The notes: generated by a model from the letters alone, not told the origin. Counted from the stretch's first letter, positions 1 to 10,229 are shown. The stretch is DNA of 64,000 bases from CAVZYN01 sp963779515 (GCA_963779515.1 CAVZYN010000001.1:434001-498000); one strand, 5' to 3'. Translations and numbers: made by a program.

Positions 1-1
1 G

Positions 2-82
2 TCGGTGATCATCAACTATGTCACCAACGATTGGCGCGCGCGCGAGCAGCTCGCATTTCCGGATCAGCCACTCACGGCGTGA
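2..82 (+). CDS. C-terminal end of a protein, possibly a c-type cytochrome (partial)
   Basis: An open frame enters from the left edge and ends at TGA 80-82, giving about 26 residues that include INYVTNDW. A short helix ending in NYV-x-N-x-W is common at the C terminus of class I cytochromes c, which is the only basis for the suggestion. The haem-binding part would lie outside the window. It converges on the minus-strand membrane protein that follows. Confidence 0.35.
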   Translation, partial: SVIINYVTNDWRAREQLAFPDQPLTA

Positions 83-94
83 GGACGAGGCCGC

Positions 95-523
95 TCACGA
101 AAGGACACCGGCCCGGGCGAGAATGCCGTGGCAGGCGACGCCGACGGCCCCGGCGAGCAGCGCACCCGGCGTGATGTAGGCAGGCGGCACCGCGCCAGAC
201 AATACCGCTGCGATCCAAAAGGCTGCGACTCCCGCGATCGCCGCCGCAAGCCAAGGGACAGAGCCGCGCCAGGCAACGCCTGCCGCCAGGGCCGCGCCCG
301 CTGCTGCCGAGGGTATTGCGCCCCAGACGTAGGTCGATACCGCCGAGTAGGCCGCGCGCTTAAGCGGCGGCAGCTGGGCCGCCTCGCCAATGCCCGTAAG
401 CAGGCCGATGGATGTTGCCAGGAACACAACCAGAGAAGCGAGGAAAGGTGCGACCAGCGTGACGAGGAGAAACGTCCAAAGCGCCCGCTGTGCCGGTGTC
501 ACCTCGTTGCCGCGTCCGCTCAT
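95..523 (-). CDS. Small integral membrane protein of unknown function
   Basis: A 142-residue protein with four clear hydrophobic segments (about residues 15-42, 57-82, 88-110 and 113-137) separated by short polar loops, so an inner-membrane location is likely. I recognise no family. Its ATG overlaps the stop of the upstream DMFase-like gene by 4 bases (ATGA at 520-523), which implies translational coupling and perhaps a role linked to that enzyme, such as anchoring or transport. This link is inference from context only. Confidence 0.6.
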   Translation of the reverse strand: MSGRGNEVTPAQRALWTFLLVTLVAPFLASLVVFLATSIGLLTGIGEAAQLPPLKRAAYSAVSTYVWGAIPSAAAGAALAAGVAWRGSVPWLAAAIAGVAAFWIAAVLSGAVPPAYITPGALLAGAVGVACHGILARAGVLS

Positions 524-2812
524 GCTGCGGCACCCGGTATCGGGAAGGTTGCCTCAGGATCGAGGAAGCGGCGCAGCACATTTTCAGTCACGCGCGAGAT
601 AGAGTTATCGAAATTGTTGTGCGGCAACGATCCGCAATAGGTGATCGACCCCGTCGAGAACACAGCGCCGTTGCCGGGCGTCTCGAAGAACGTCATGTCC
701 GCCCGGATCAGCTGTTTGTGGCTCTCGCCCGTGGTGGTCATGATGTGCGTCAGCTGTTCCTCCGGCACGAGAACCCACGGCGCTTCCGGCGGATGATCCT
801 CGGATTGCGCGACCACGGCCGCATGCGCGGGCGTTCCGAGGCGCTTGTCTGCGCGATCGAGCTCGAAACCTGCCGCGCCATGCCCCGAGAGGCCGAAGCC
901 GCCAATCTTGTCGTCACTGACGCCGTCAAAGATCCAGGCGACCCGGGGATCGCGGCGGGCATCGCCCGAGATGCGATAGTAGGACCCGACAAAGTTGCCT
1001 TGCGCGGTGAACCCGACACCCGCCAGTTTTTGCGGCGGCCGGCCGTTGCGCCGCCAGAGACCACCATATTCGCCGTCGAGCTGATTGTAGTATTCGCCCG
1101 GTTCGGCCGCCCAGGCGCGTATGCCGCCCTCGGCACGGCGGATCTCGATGAGGCCTGGGTGCTCCTTTGAGAGCGCGATTTTCCAATAGAATCCGTTGCC
1201 GCCCATGTACATGAAGCGTCCGCCGGTATCGCGATAGTGCTCCAGCGCATCGAGCATCTCGCCCGTATGATACTCGGGATGCGATCCGGTCATCACAACT
1301 TGATACGGCTTCAAGAGGTCGTGGCCCTCGTGGTGCAGTTCCCAATCGGTGATCAGGTCGAAATCGAAGCCCTTGGCCTCGAGCCACGCCAGGAGATGGC
1401 TATCCGCCGGATAGTGCCGCACGCCCGAGGCGCGGATCTCGGGATAAGGGTAGGTGATGTAGCCGATGCGGACGTTCAGCATCGGGCGATGCCACGACGC
1501 GCTGTGAATGCCGCTGCCGTCGCTGTGCCAATTGTAAGTCGAGAGGCCGTATTCCGGATGATCGCCGGGATTGTGCGGATAGGCGCCCCAGGCCTTGGCC
1601 TGGTCGATCCAGGCTTGCTTCCATTTCGGATCGCGCTGCCACTCCGGCCGCGTGTGGTTGTGATAGACGGTGTACGTGAACGTCGACACCAGGACGGCGA
1701 GCTTGGCGGACGGCTTGTTCTTCGGCGGCACGACGAAGAAGGGAATGTTTTCTGCCGACATCGCCCGCCTTCAAGATCAGCGCGTAGGCGCCCGACTTGA
1801 GATCGGCGGGCACCTCGTAGGCGTGCGTCGCGGGCCAGCGGCAATCTTCGAGATCGTCATCGTGGAAATGGATCGCGCCGTATTGATCCGGCGCATGGCG
1901 GAAGCAGGGCTCGCGCCCCGTCCACGTCGCGCCCGTCACCGCGCGCGCGGGAAAATTGACGAGCGTGCCGTGCAGGCCATGCGGCCCCGTGTCGACGATC
2001 CGCGACGTGTGCATCTCCCGCGAGAAGTCCCACGTGGCAACGAGACCATCGACGCGCCCGCCGCCGGCCGCGCGCTGCACCTCGTCCGCCGTCAGCGCGC
2101 GGTTGAAAATCGCAGGCCGCTCGATGCGGCCGTTGAAGCGGAATGGATCGCGGCCGTCCGCCACGGCGCCGAGCAGTAGCGTGCCGACGCCGAGAGCATT
2201 CTGGATGTCGCTCTTGAACGGGACCGTCTGCAATTTGGCGCCTCGTGCGGCGGGCAAGACGCCGAGCGTACCCTGTCCAGTGGTGGCATCGTAGCTCGCC
2301 CAAACCGTCACCCAGGTCCGCACCGCGAGCGGTGCCGCCATCTCGATCCGGCGAATGCCTTTGGCTTCGGCGAGGCTGAGCTTCAATCGGCCCTCACGAT
2401 CGATGGCGAGTGCAAGGCCATGGCTCTTGGTCGCATCGAGCAACGACGCGATCACCATCTCGCGATCGCCGATCAGCGTCGGAAAAATCGTCGCGCTGAA
2501 GGTCCAGCTCGTGAGTTTGGCAAAGGCATCGCCGCCATGGACCCGCGCATAGGACCCGCGATTGAGTGCTTGCGCACGGGGCTCGGCGAGCGCTGTCAGG
2601 CCAGTGCTGGGAATTGGTGCGAGCTGGATGCCGGGGCCTGCGGGATTGGCATCCGCGCAAATCACGCGGACGAGCGTGGCATCGACCAGCGCTCCGGTCG
2701 TGTTGGAGACATGGAATTGAATGGTTTCGCCGGGTCTAACGGACAGCTTCTCGGCGTAACCTGCCAACGGCAGCATGGATCGCTCCTGGACGTCACCTAT
2801 CGATATCGGCAT
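520..2812 (-). pseudogene. N,N-dimethylformamidase large-subunit-like protein, one frameshift
   Basis: Reading leftwards from ATG 2812, the first frame gives an N-terminal carbohydrate-binding-like and LamG-like region of about 350 residues that ends in GAYALILKAGD. A second frame continues without a gap from AENIPFFVVPPK (about 1755) to the stop at 520. Together they make about 760 residues, the usual size of the N,N-dimethylformamidase beta subunit, which hydrolyses formamides with a mononuclear iron. The phase change lies at about 1757-1765 and is cured by removing one base. Both halves are well conserved and free of other defects, so a sequencing indel is as likely as a true mutation. Many genomes carry distant homologues of unknown substrate, so the specificity is not established. 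Confidence 0.7.
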
Positions 2813-2846
2813 AGCCGACGGCAGAACCTAAGGCCAGACTCTGGTT

Positions 2847-3674
2847 TCAAGACCGCATCATCAGCGCGTCGAGCACCCGCCCGGGCAGCACCCGCTTGGC
2901 CATCGCAATGACGTGCGTGTGCGGCGATACGCGATATCGGACTTTGGGACGCGGGCTTTCCAGCGCGTGGATCAGCTTGGCGACGACGGCCTCGGGTCCG
3001 AGCTTGAGCCGGCTCTGCGTATCGGTTTCCATCGCCTTCATGCGCCGCTCATACTCCACCCGATGCACCGAATTCACCGCGTCGATGTTGGCGCGGAACG
3101 TGGCGACCGTCGTGTCCAAGAAGTTGGACTTTATGGGCCCGGGCTCGATCAGCGATACGTGGATGCCAGTTCCCGCCAGTTCGTAGCGCATTGCATCGGT
3201 CATGGCTTCGACCGCGAATTTCGAGGCGCAGTAGGGACCGCGAAATGGCCCGCTGACGAGGCCGAGCACGGAGGAGCACGTCACGATACGCCCCTGACCG
3301 CGCGCACGCATCGCCGGGATCACCGCGCGGGTCAGCTCGTGCGTGCCGATGACGTTGATCTCGATATGGCGGCGCAGCAACTCGCCGGGGACGTCTTCCA
3401 TTGCGCCGATCACGCCATAGGCCGCGTTGTTATAAAGCGCGTCGAGTTTCTGCCCGGTGCGGTGCAGGGCGTCTTTCGCGCCGGCGCGGACGGAGGCGAG
3501 ATCGCCGAGTTCGAGGTCGAGGGTCTCGACGCCGAGCTCCTTTTCGAGCCGCGCGCGATCGTCCGGCTTGCGCGCCGTGGCCAGCACGCGCCAGCCGCGC
3601 TCTTTCAGCGTCTTGGCGGCAGCATAGCCGATGCCGGATGAGCACCCGGTGATGAGGATGGATCGCGCGGTCAT
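2847..3674 (-). CDS. Short-chain dehydrogenase/reductase (classical SDR)
   Basis: A 275-residue NAD(P)-dependent oxidoreductase. The cofactor motif GCSSGIG is at residues 9-15, NNAAYG at about 90, a catalytic Ser in the CSSVLG strand and YCASK at about 155. The N terminus (MTARSILITG) and the length fit the SDR subgroup often named oxidoreductase or retinol-dehydrogenase-like. The ATG at 3674 was chosen because the Rossmann strand begins within three residues of it; longer open frames upstream have no such support. The substrate cannot be told from sequence. It is divergent from the cystathionine beta-lyase gene that begins at 3783. Confidence 0.85.
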   Translation of the reverse strand: MTARSILITGCSSGIGYAAAKTLKERGWRVLATARKPDDRARLEKELGVETLDLELGDLASVRAGAKDALHRTGQKLDALYNNAAYGVIGAMEDVPGELLRRHIEINVIGTHELTRAVIPAMRARGQGRIVTCSSVLGLVSGPFRGPYCASKFAVEAMTDAMRYELAGTGIHVSLIEPGPIKSNFLDTTVATFRANIDAVNSVHRVEYERRMKAMETDTQSRLKLGPEAVVAKLIHALESPRPKVRYRVSPHTHVIAMAKRVLPGRVLDALMMRS

Positions 3675-3782
3675 GCTGACAGGTCTCGCTGTGGAGTGGC
3701 CCCGAAAAGCAGCCTTATATACTGGCTTGCGCGGTCGTGCCTGTCTGTTAGCGTCGCACCGGAAAATGCTGGAGATAGACGG

Positions 3783-4929
3783 ATGAAAGACGTTGCGCCC
3801 GAGACCATCGCCGCCCAGGCCCTCGGGATCGTGGACGAGCCAACCGGCGCGGTCGTGCCGCCGATTCATGTCGCGACAACCTTCATTCGCGATCCAGACA
3901 ACCAGTATCGCAAGGGTTTTGTCTATGGCCGACCCGATAACGTCACGGTGCGCCATGTAGAGGACGTACTGACGGCGCTGGAAGGGGGCGCGGCGTCGCT
4001 GCTGTCGGGGTCGGGCATGACGGCGGCGACGAGCGTCTTTCTCGGCCTCGAACGGCCGGCGCACGTGATCGCGCCGAAGGTAATGTACTGGGCGCTGAAA
4101 CTCTGGCTCAGCGAGGACGCGCTGAGCCACGGCATCGAGACGACGTTCGTCGATGCGGGCGATGTCAATGCGATTGCTGCCGCGGTGCGGCCCGGCAAGA
4201 CCAAGCTGATCTGGATCGAGACACCCGCCAATCCGCTTTGGACGGTCACGGACATCGCGGCGACGGCGCGGATTGCGCATGGACGCGGGCGCGTTACTGG
4301 CGGTGGATTCGACGGTCGCGACGCCGGTGTTGACGCAGCCCTTGAAGCATGGCGCCGATATCGTCATGCACGCGGCGACTAAGTATCTCAACGGACATTC
4401 GGACGTGCTCGCGGGCGCGCTGACGTTCGCGAAGACGGACGCGATGTTCGAGCGCGTCGTGCGGGTGCGCAAAATGCTGGGCGGAATTCTCGGGCCGTTC
4501 GAGGCGGCGTTGCTGCTGCGGGGGATGCGGACGCTGCATTTGCGCGTCAGGGCGCAGTCGGAAGCGGCGATGACGCTGGCGCGGCATTTCGAGGATCATC
4601 CGCGGATTGCGAGCGTGCTCTATCCCGGCCTCGCGAAAGATCCGGGCCACGCGGCTGCCGCGCGCCAGATGCAGCGGCGGCTTCGGCGGCATGCTGTCGA
4701 TCCGCGTCAAAGGCGGCGAGGCAGCGGCGATCGCGGCGGCGGCTAACGTCAAGATCTGGAAGCGCGCGACCTCGCTCGGCGGCGTCGAAAGTTTGATCGA
4801 ACACCGCGCCTCCATCGAAGGGCGCTGGATCGCCGTGCCCGACGGATTTGTCTGCGCTTATCGGCGGGCATCGAAAACGTCGCCGACCTGATCGCGGATC
4901 TGGAGCAGGCCTTGGGGCAGCGGGGGTAA
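3783..4929 (+). pseudogene. metC: Cystathionine beta-lyase (PLP), three frameshifts
   Basis: The protein begins MKDVAPETIAAQALG and carries hallmarks of the Cys/Met-metabolism PLP family: YGRPDNVT, SGSGMTA, the ETPANP motif, AVDSTVATP and the PLP-lysine motif AATKYLNGHSD. The enzyme would cleave cystathionine to homocysteine, pyruvate and ammonia. The frame is lost near 4281-4289, near 4670-4682 and near 4845-4856. The first two are cured by removing one base each, and the third is a shift of the opposite kind. The end (SAGIENVADLIADLEQAL) is also conserved, with TAA at 4927-4929. With no in-frame stops and full motif conservation, indel error is plausible, although three in one gene would also suit a recent pseudogene. 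Confidence 0.75.
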
Positions 4930-5038
4930 GAAGGGTGCCGCGATTGCAGTGTTTCGGGGCCTTTCGTCGTCGCATTTCGAAGCTGGCGCGCTCTCGCCCT
5001 GGCGGGACGACTACTTCCGGACGCGCAATATCGGAGCA

Positions 5039-6844
5039 TCACCTTGCGCTGTCCCAGCCTTTGGAGAGGCGCATGGCGGCGACGATGATGCCGACCATGG
5101 AGTACGTTTGCGGGAAGTTGCCCCAAAGTTCGCCGGTCTTGGGATCGATGTCCTCCGACAACAGGCCGACGTGATTGCGGCGGGACAGTAGCTCTTCGAA
5201 GAGGCGGCGGGCCTCGTCGCGGCGGCCGATGGCGGCCAAGGCATCGACATACCAGAACGTGCAGATGGTGAAGGCGACCGCGGGTGCGCCGAAGTCGTCG
5301 GGTGCCGCGTAGCGGAGCAGGTGGCCGTTGCGCATCAGGCGCCGGCCGATGGTGTCGACGGTCTGAATGAAGCGTTCATCCGTTGCGGATACGAATCCGA
5401 GTTCGTGCAACAGCAAGACGCTGGCGTCGATTTCATCACTGTCGAGGCTCCCGGTGAAGCAGGCATGCTCCGCGTTCCAGGCGCGGTCGAGGATCGTCGC
5501 GCGAAGGCCGTCGGCAGAGGTGCGCCATTGCTCCGCGCGATCCGGGAGGTCGAGGAGCTTGGCGATGCGGGCCAAGCGATCGCAGGCGACCCAGCACATC
5601 GCCGCCGAGTGCGTGTGGATGCGGGCGCGGCCGCGATACTCCCAGATACCGGCGTCGGGTGTCAGCGCCTGGCTCAGCGCATGCATGCCCAGCGGCTCCA
5701 GCAGGGCGAACAACGTCTTGTCGCCCTTTCGCGGCAAGCGCTCGTCGAAGAACATCTGCGAGGCCGCGAGCACGACGCTGCCGTAGACGTCATGCTGCAC
5801 CTGGTTGACGGCATCGTTGCCGACCCTGACGGGGCCGTGGCTCCGATAACCGGCGAGCGCGGGCGCCACGCGTTCTTCGAGCGTTGCCTCGGGGACGATC
5901 GCATAGACGGGTTTGAGGGCCGGACCGCGCTCCTGCGCGATCACGTTGGTCACGTACTCGATGAAGCGCTCCATGGTGCCGGTCGCGCCGACGCGGTTCA
6001 GCGCATGTACCGTGAAGAACGCGTCCCGGATCCAGCAGTAGCGGTAGTCCCAATTGCGTTCGGAGCCTGGCCCCTCCGGCACCGATTCCGGGATCGATGT
6101 AGTCAGCGCGGCGACGATGGCGCCGGTCTCCTCGAAGCTGCAGAGCTGCAGCGTGATGGCCGCGCGGATGACAGCGTCCTGCCACTCGAAGGGGACGCTC
6201 AACCCGCGCACCCAATCCTGCCAATAGTCGACGGTCTGGTCATGGAACTCGCGCGCGACGCGCGGGATCGAGTCCGCGAGCGTCTCATCCGGGTGCACGA
6301 TGAAAGTGACGGCGCGGTTGAGGACGAAAGCGCTTTCGCCGGCGATGTAGCTGATGGGTGCGTCCGTCGTCACCCGGATCGCGCCGGCCTCGGTGACATA
6401 GCGGATGTGATTGCTGCCGAGCACCGGTGTTGCCCGGTTCTGGCCGTAACTCATGCGCGGACGCACGCGGACGCGGACGCGGCAGAGGCCTGTGATCGGC
6501 TCGATGCGGCGCACGATCATGGGCGGGCGGAACATGCGCTCGTTCTGGCGAAAGCGCGGGACGAAATCGGTGATGGCGAAGGCAGCACCGGATGCCGCCG
6601 TGATGATCGTACGCACAATCGCGGTGTTGCGGACATAGGTTTGCGACGTGGTCGAAGGTTCGCCGTCCAACTCGATCGAGAAAAATCCGCCATCAGGGTC
6701 GTGCCCATCGACCAGTGCGCAGAAGATCGGATCGCCGTCGATGCGCGGCCAGCAGGTCCACACCAGCCGGCCGGCGCGATCGACGAGCGCCGCGATATTA
6801 CTGTTGCCGATGACCGCGAGATCGAGCGTTGGTGGTCTGATCAT
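5039..6844 (-). CDS. Glycoside hydrolase family 15 protein (glucoamylase/trehalase-like)
   Basis: A 601-residue protein with an N-terminal beta-sandwich region (about 1-220) followed by an (alpha/alpha)6 barrel. GH15 landmarks are present: NWDYRYCWIRDA at about 305, a VGNDAVNQVQHDVYG strand that holds one catalytic acid region, and LSEDIDPKTGELWGNFPQ near the C terminus with the second acidic residue. It begins MIRPPTLDLAVIGN, typical of bacterial GH15 proteins that act on trehalose or short alpha-glucans in the cytoplasm; no signal peptide is seen. The start at 6844 was chosen because the conserved IGN-NIAALVD block follows directly. Confidence 0.88.
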   Translation of the reverse strand: MIRPPTLDLAVIGNSNIAALVDRAGRLVWTCWPRIDGDPIFCALVDGHDPDGGFFSIELDGEPSTTSQTYVRNTAIVRTIITAASGAAFAITDFVPRFRQNERMFRPPMIVRRIEPITGLCRVRVRVRPRMSYGQNRATPVLGSNHIRYVTEAGAIRVTTDAPISYIAGESAFVLNRAVTFIVHPDETLADSIPRVAREFHDQTVDYWQDWVRGLSVPFEWQDAVIRAAITLQLCSFEETGAIVAALTTSIPESVPEGPGSERNWDYRYCWIRDAFFTVHALNRVGATGTMERFIEYVTNVIAQERGPALKPVYAIVPEATLEERVAPALAGYRSHGPVRVGNDAVNQVQHDVYGSVVLAASQMFFDERLPRKGDKTLFALLEPLGMHALSQALTPDAGIWEYRGRARIHTHSAAMCWVACDRLARIAKLLDLPDRAEQWRTSADGLRATILDRAWNAEHACFTGSLDSDEIDASVLLLHELGFVSATDERFIQTVDTIGRRLMRNGHLLRYAAPDDFGAPAVAFTICTFWYVDALAAIGRRDEARRLFEELLSRRNHVGLLSEDIDPKTGELWGNFPQTYSMVGIIVAAMRLSKGWDSAR

Positions 6845-7061
6845 GCGCACGCCGTCCGATTGTTGAAGCGGACGGACGTTGTCGGCAGTCCGTGCGCGGG
6901 AAGCAAGCCTCAAATCAGGCGGATGTGATCGGCACCCCGATTGCATTCAAGTATGGACTGGCCTAGCCTCAAATGCACATTGAGAAGAGATTTTTAGATT
7001 GCCTTTGCGGTCGCGCTTCAGCGGCCACCAATCGACCCGCTCATTCGGGAGGCTTATAGCC

Positions 7062-8651
7062 GTGACCAGGACCTCACTATTGATGACGGTTGCCGCCACT
7101 GCCGCGACCAGCATTTTCGCAATGCAATATGCCTCGGGACAATCGGGCGAAAGTCGGCTCGGGAAAGTACAGTTCGAGACCACGTGTAAGCCCGTTGCGC
7201 AGGCCCAGTTCGACAAGGCAATGCTCTACCAGCACTCGTTCTGGTATCGCGCGTCCCAGCGGGGATTCGAGGAGGTACTGAAATCCGATCCCGACTGTGC
7301 CATGGCTCATTGGGGCATCGCGCTCAGCCTCCTCTACAATCCGCATGCCGCGCCGCCAGCGGAAAACCTCCCGCTTGGCCTTGCCGCCCTAACAAAGGGC
7401 AAGGGCATGGCGGTGAAGTCGCAGCGCGAGAGGGATTATCTCGACGCGTTGAGCGCCATGTACATCGACTATGAGAAGGTCGACCACCGCACGCGCGTGC
7501 AAAACTATCTGAAAGCCATGGAGCAGTTGGCGCTGCGGTACCCGAATGATGACGAAGCGCAGATCCACTATGCCCTCGCGCTCAATGTCGGAGCCTCGCC
7601 CGCCGACAAAACCTATGCCGGCCAGCTCAAAGGCGCTGCACTTCTGGAAAAGATCCATTTACGCCAGCCGCAGCACCCTGGCGTGTCGCACTACCTCATC
7701 CACCTCTATGACTATCCGGCGATTGCGGAGAAAGGCATTGATGCGGCCAGGCGCTATGCCAAGATCGCGCCTGATGCGCCACATGCGCTGCACATGCCCG
7801 CGCACATATTTACGCGCGTCGGTTACTGGAAAGAGTCCATCGCGTCCAACACCGCGTCAGCAAACGCCGCCAAGGAAAGCAAGGAATGGGACGATCAGCT
7901 GCACGGCATGGACTATCTCGTCTATGCCTATCTGCAGCTCGGCGAGGATCAGAACGCGCGCAAGATTGTCGACCAGATGGAGAAGGTCACGGACTACAAA
8001 CGGTTTGCCGGTCACTACGCCTTCGCCGCGAGTTCGGCGCGCTTTGTGGTTGAACGCGGTGAGTGGAAGCAAGCCGCAGAGTTACAGGTGCGGTCGAGCC
8101 CGTTCGCCTATGCTGACGCGATGCCGCATTTTGCGCGCGCACTCGGTGCGGCACGGTCGGGGCAACTGGGTGCCGCCAAAGCGGACATCGCCAAGCTTGC
8201 CGAACTGCGCGACAAGCTGGCCGCAGCCAAAGACGCCTATTGGACCGAGCAGGTCGATATTCAGTGGCAGGTCGCGTCCGCCTGGGCGCTCCATGCGGAG
8301 GGCAAACACGACGACGCGCTGAAAGCCATGAACGCAGCCGCCGATGCCGAGGACAAGACCGAGAAGCATCCCGTGACGCCGGGCGTGCCCAAGCCGGCGC
8401 GCGAACTCTATGGCGAGATGCTGTTAGAGCGGGGCAAGTCCCAGGACGCGCTCGCCGCCTTCGAAGCGACGCTGAAGAAGGAACCCAACCGGCTCGGCGC
8501 CTATATTGGAGCGGCAAGGGCCGCTGAAAAATCGGGCAACGCGGCGCAGGCGCGGCAATACTATGCCAAAGCCGTCGATATGACCGCTGGTGCCGACCCA
8601 AAACGACTAGACGTCGCGGAGGCCCGCGCGTTCGTCGCCAAGAGCCGGTGA
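7062..8651 (+). CDS. Exported tetratricopeptide-repeat protein
   Basis: About 529 residues starting at GTG 7062, 8 bases after a GGGAGG Shine-Dalgarno sequence. An N-terminal signal peptide (about residues 1-27, ending SGQ) is followed by helical TPR-like repeats: one block at about 40-110 around FDKAMLYQHSFWY and AHWGIALS, and another at the C terminus. The motif AHWGIALSLLYNPHA is typical of a family of periplasmic TPR proteins of unknown function. The upstream 217 bp hold the promoters for this gene and the divergent GH15 gene. Confidence 0.75.
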   Translation: MTRTSLLMTVAATAATSIFAMQYASGQSGESRLGKVQFETTCKPVAQAQFDKAMLYQHSFWYRASQRGFEEVLKSDPDCAMAHWGIALSLLYNPHAAPPAENLPLGLAALTKGKGMAVKSQRERDYLDALSAMYIDYEKVDHRTRVQNYLKAMEQLALRYPNDDEAQIHYALALNVGASPADKTYAGQLKGAALLEKIHLRQPQHPGVSHYLIHLYDYPAIAEKGIDAARRYAKIAPDAPHALHMPAHIFTRVGYWKESIASNTASANAAKESKEWDDQLHGMDYLVYAYLQLGEDQNARKIVDQMEKVTDYKRFAGHYAFAASSARFVVERGEWKQAAELQVRSSPFAYADAMPHFARALGAARSGQLGAAKADIAKLAELRDKLAAAKDAYWTEQVDIQWQVASAWALHAEGKHDDALKAMNAAADAEDKTEKHPVTPGVPKPARELYGEMLLERGKSQDALAAFEATLKKEPNRLGAYIGAARAAEKSGNAAQARQYYAKAVDMTAGADPKRLDVAEARAFVAKSR

Positions 8652-8694
8652 GCGTGCCGATGAGTGCGCCGATGAGATCGCAGTGGAGGCTCAC

Positions 8695-9105
8695 GTGATT
8701 GGCTCGCGCAAAGTGCTCATGATCGCGGTTCCTTTGGCGACCTTGCTCGGGGTCGGCGTTGGTGCGTTCGCACCGGCGGTCGTGCCGCAGTCACTCCAGA
8801 TCACCGGATACTCGGGGCACCTGGGAGAGTGGGAGTTGACGGCCACTCTCACCAAGACGGCCTCGGCGCGCGAACTCTCCGGTCCGCTGACGATGAAGCA
8901 CACCGGATGGTGTGGAGCGAATGGCCCGGAAGAGAAATCGGGTGAGATGCAACTGACGCTGGCGCGCCTGTCGAACAGAGTTGATGCAAAGATGGTTCTT
9001 GACGGCACTGCGTGCAGCTACAGCGGCAGCCTATCGGACACCTACACTGGCACGATGGTGTGTCCCGACAAACGGCCTGTCCCGCTGATGCTTTGGCTAA
9101 AATAG
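8695..9105 (+). CDS. Small exported protein of unknown function
   Basis: About 136 residues with a hydrophobic signal segment (about residues 8-30) followed by a mainly beta-strand domain with three cysteines (HTGWCGANGP, GTACSY, MVCPDK). GTG 8695 is preferred over the GTG at 8683 because GGAGG lies 5-9 bases before it. It begins 43 bp after the TPR protein and may share its transcript. I recognise no family. Confidence 0.55.
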   Translation: MIGSRKVLMIAVPLATLLGVGVGAFAPAVVPQSLQITGYSGHLGEWELTATLTKTASARELSGPLTMKHTGWCGANGPEEKSGEMQLTLARLSNRVDAKMVLDGTACSYSGSLSDTYTGTMVCPDKRPVPLMLWLK

Positions 9106-9124
9106 ATTCAGGCTTAGCTGCCCG

Positions 9125-9535
9125 TCACTTCACCAGCTTGACGCGCGGCTTGCCAGCGGCGTCCGCCAGCACCAGGGCCTCGCCCTGCCGCTCGGCCTTG
9201 ACGGACGCTTCAAGCGCACGGAACAGCGCCTGCTCGAGTTCCATGCGCCCGTTGCAGTACATCTTGGTCGAAATGATCTGGCGAAACGATACGGCTGTGC
9301 CGTTCGCCTCGAACGTGCTGCCGAAACTGTTGCACGACGCGCGGCCCCCGGCGCTGCCTTGACGGAAAATTAAAGTGCCGGCACCAATCACGGGCTTGCC
9401 GTCGATCTCCGCGACCCTCCAATTCGTGCCGATCAAGCCGCTGTCCGCCCGTGGCGCCGTATTGGGCCAAGCCATGGCGATGAGCGCCAACAGCACCACC
9501 AACATCCGGCAGATCCGATCGGCATGCGTTGCCAT
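9125..9535 (-). CDS. META-domain (HslJ-like) exported protein
   Basis: 136 residues with a signal peptide (to about residue 34, cleavage near PRADS) and one META domain: GTNWRVAEIDGKPV, a GRASCNSFGSTF core with the cysteine typical of the family, and QIISTKMYC. HslJ-type META domain proteins are small periplasmic or lipid-anchored proteins linked to heat and novobiocin resistance in E. coli. ATG 9535 was chosen because GGAGG lies 7 bases before it. It converges on the preceding exported protein with about 20 bp between stops, and it is divergent from the hsp20 gene, so a shared stress role is possible but unproven. Confidence 0.75.
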   Translation of the reverse strand: MATHADRICRMLVVLLALIAMAWPNTAPRADSGLIGTNWRVAEIDGKPVIGAGTLIFRQGSAGGRASCNSFGSTFEANGTAVSFRQIISTKMYCNGRMELEQALFRALEASVKAERQGEALVLADAAGKPRVKLVK

Positions 9536-9639
9536 GGCAATCCTCCAGAACAATTTCCCGCTCTGAATACCGCACCCAACCTGTACCCAATCTGAACCCC
9601 TTGAAACCTTGTAGAGCCTTCCCAAATACCGAAGCGCGC

Positions 9640-9720
9640 ATGCCTCTCGGGGGTGCGCACTTTAGCCGCCGGGCCCGGTTGGGCCGGCATTCCACCTGTC
9701 GCTTCTTAGGAGGACTTGTG
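9640..9720 (+). promoter_or_regulatory. ROSE-type RNA thermometer in the hsp20 leader
   Basis: Directly before the hsp20 start, UCGCU at 9699-9703 can pair with AGGA at 9708-9711 of the Shine-Dalgarno sequence across a four-base loop, leaving G9701 bulged. UYGCU facing AGGA with a bulged G is the defining 3' hairpin of ROSE elements in rhizobial small heat-shock genes. A G+C-rich upstream stem-loop (CCGGGCCC/GGGCCGG at 9669-9687, one bulge) fits the multi-hairpin layout. At low temperature the ribosome site would be masked and heating would expose it. The 5' limit is approximate. Confidence 0.6.
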
Positions 9721-10173
9721 ATGCGACCTTTTGATTTTGCCCCACTCTATCGTTCCACCGTCGGTTTCGATCGTCTGGTGCAGATGCTCGATGGCGCCAC
9801 CGGCTTCGACACCGATGTGCCGGCCTATCCGCCCTACAACATTGAACGCCTCGGCGAGAACGCCTACCGCATCACAATGGCGGTCGCGGGCTTCTCCGAG
9901 CCGGACTTCAAGATCGAGGTCAAGGAAAGCGCGCTGACGATCAAAGGCGAAAAAGCGCCCGAGACGGCGGAACGTGAGTTCCTGCACCGTGGCATCGCGG
10001 CGCGCGCGTTCGAGCGCCGGTTTCAACTCGCCGACTACGTCGAGGTGACGGGCGCCGAGCTGAAGGACGGTCTTCTGCACGTGGGCCTCAACCGCAACGT
10101 GCCGGAGCGCCTGAAGCCGCGCACGGTCGCGATTGGCACTGACGCCGCGAAGCAGATCGAAGCGAAAGTCTGA
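9721..10173 (+). CDS. Small heat-shock protein, Hsp20 family
   Basis: 150 residues. An N-terminal arm (MRPFDFAPLYRSTVGFDRL) leads into the alpha-crystallin domain (about 35-135) with YNIERLGENAYRITMAVAGF, a KGEKAPE strand and the GLLHVGLNRNVPE end; the C-terminal tail is short and basic. Length and N terminus match the class A Hsp20 proteins (IbpA/HspA-like) of rhizobia, ATP-independent holdases that bind unfolding proteins in the cytoplasm. AGGAGG lies 7 bases before the ATG and is part of the thermometer described above. Confidence 0.93.
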   Translation: MRPFDFAPLYRSTVGFDRLVQMLDGATGFDTDVPAYPPYNIERLGENAYRITMAVAGFSEPDFKIEVKESALTIKGEKAPETAEREFLHRGIAARAFERRFQLADYVEVTGAELKDGLLHVGLNRNVPERLKPRTVAIGTDAAKQIEAKV

Positions 10174-10201
10174 GACCCATTCCTCGACCGTGTTGCGACG
10201 C

Positions 10202-10229
10202 CGGGCGCCCTGCATCCGCAGGGCGCCCG
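10202..10229 (+). terminator. Stem-loop after hsp20
   Basis: A perfect hairpin with 12-bp arms (10202-10213 and 10218-10229, core GGGCGCCCTGC) and a four-base loop, 29 bp after the hsp20 stop. No U-tract follows, so it may act as a weak terminator or protect the 3' end. Confidence 0.6.
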
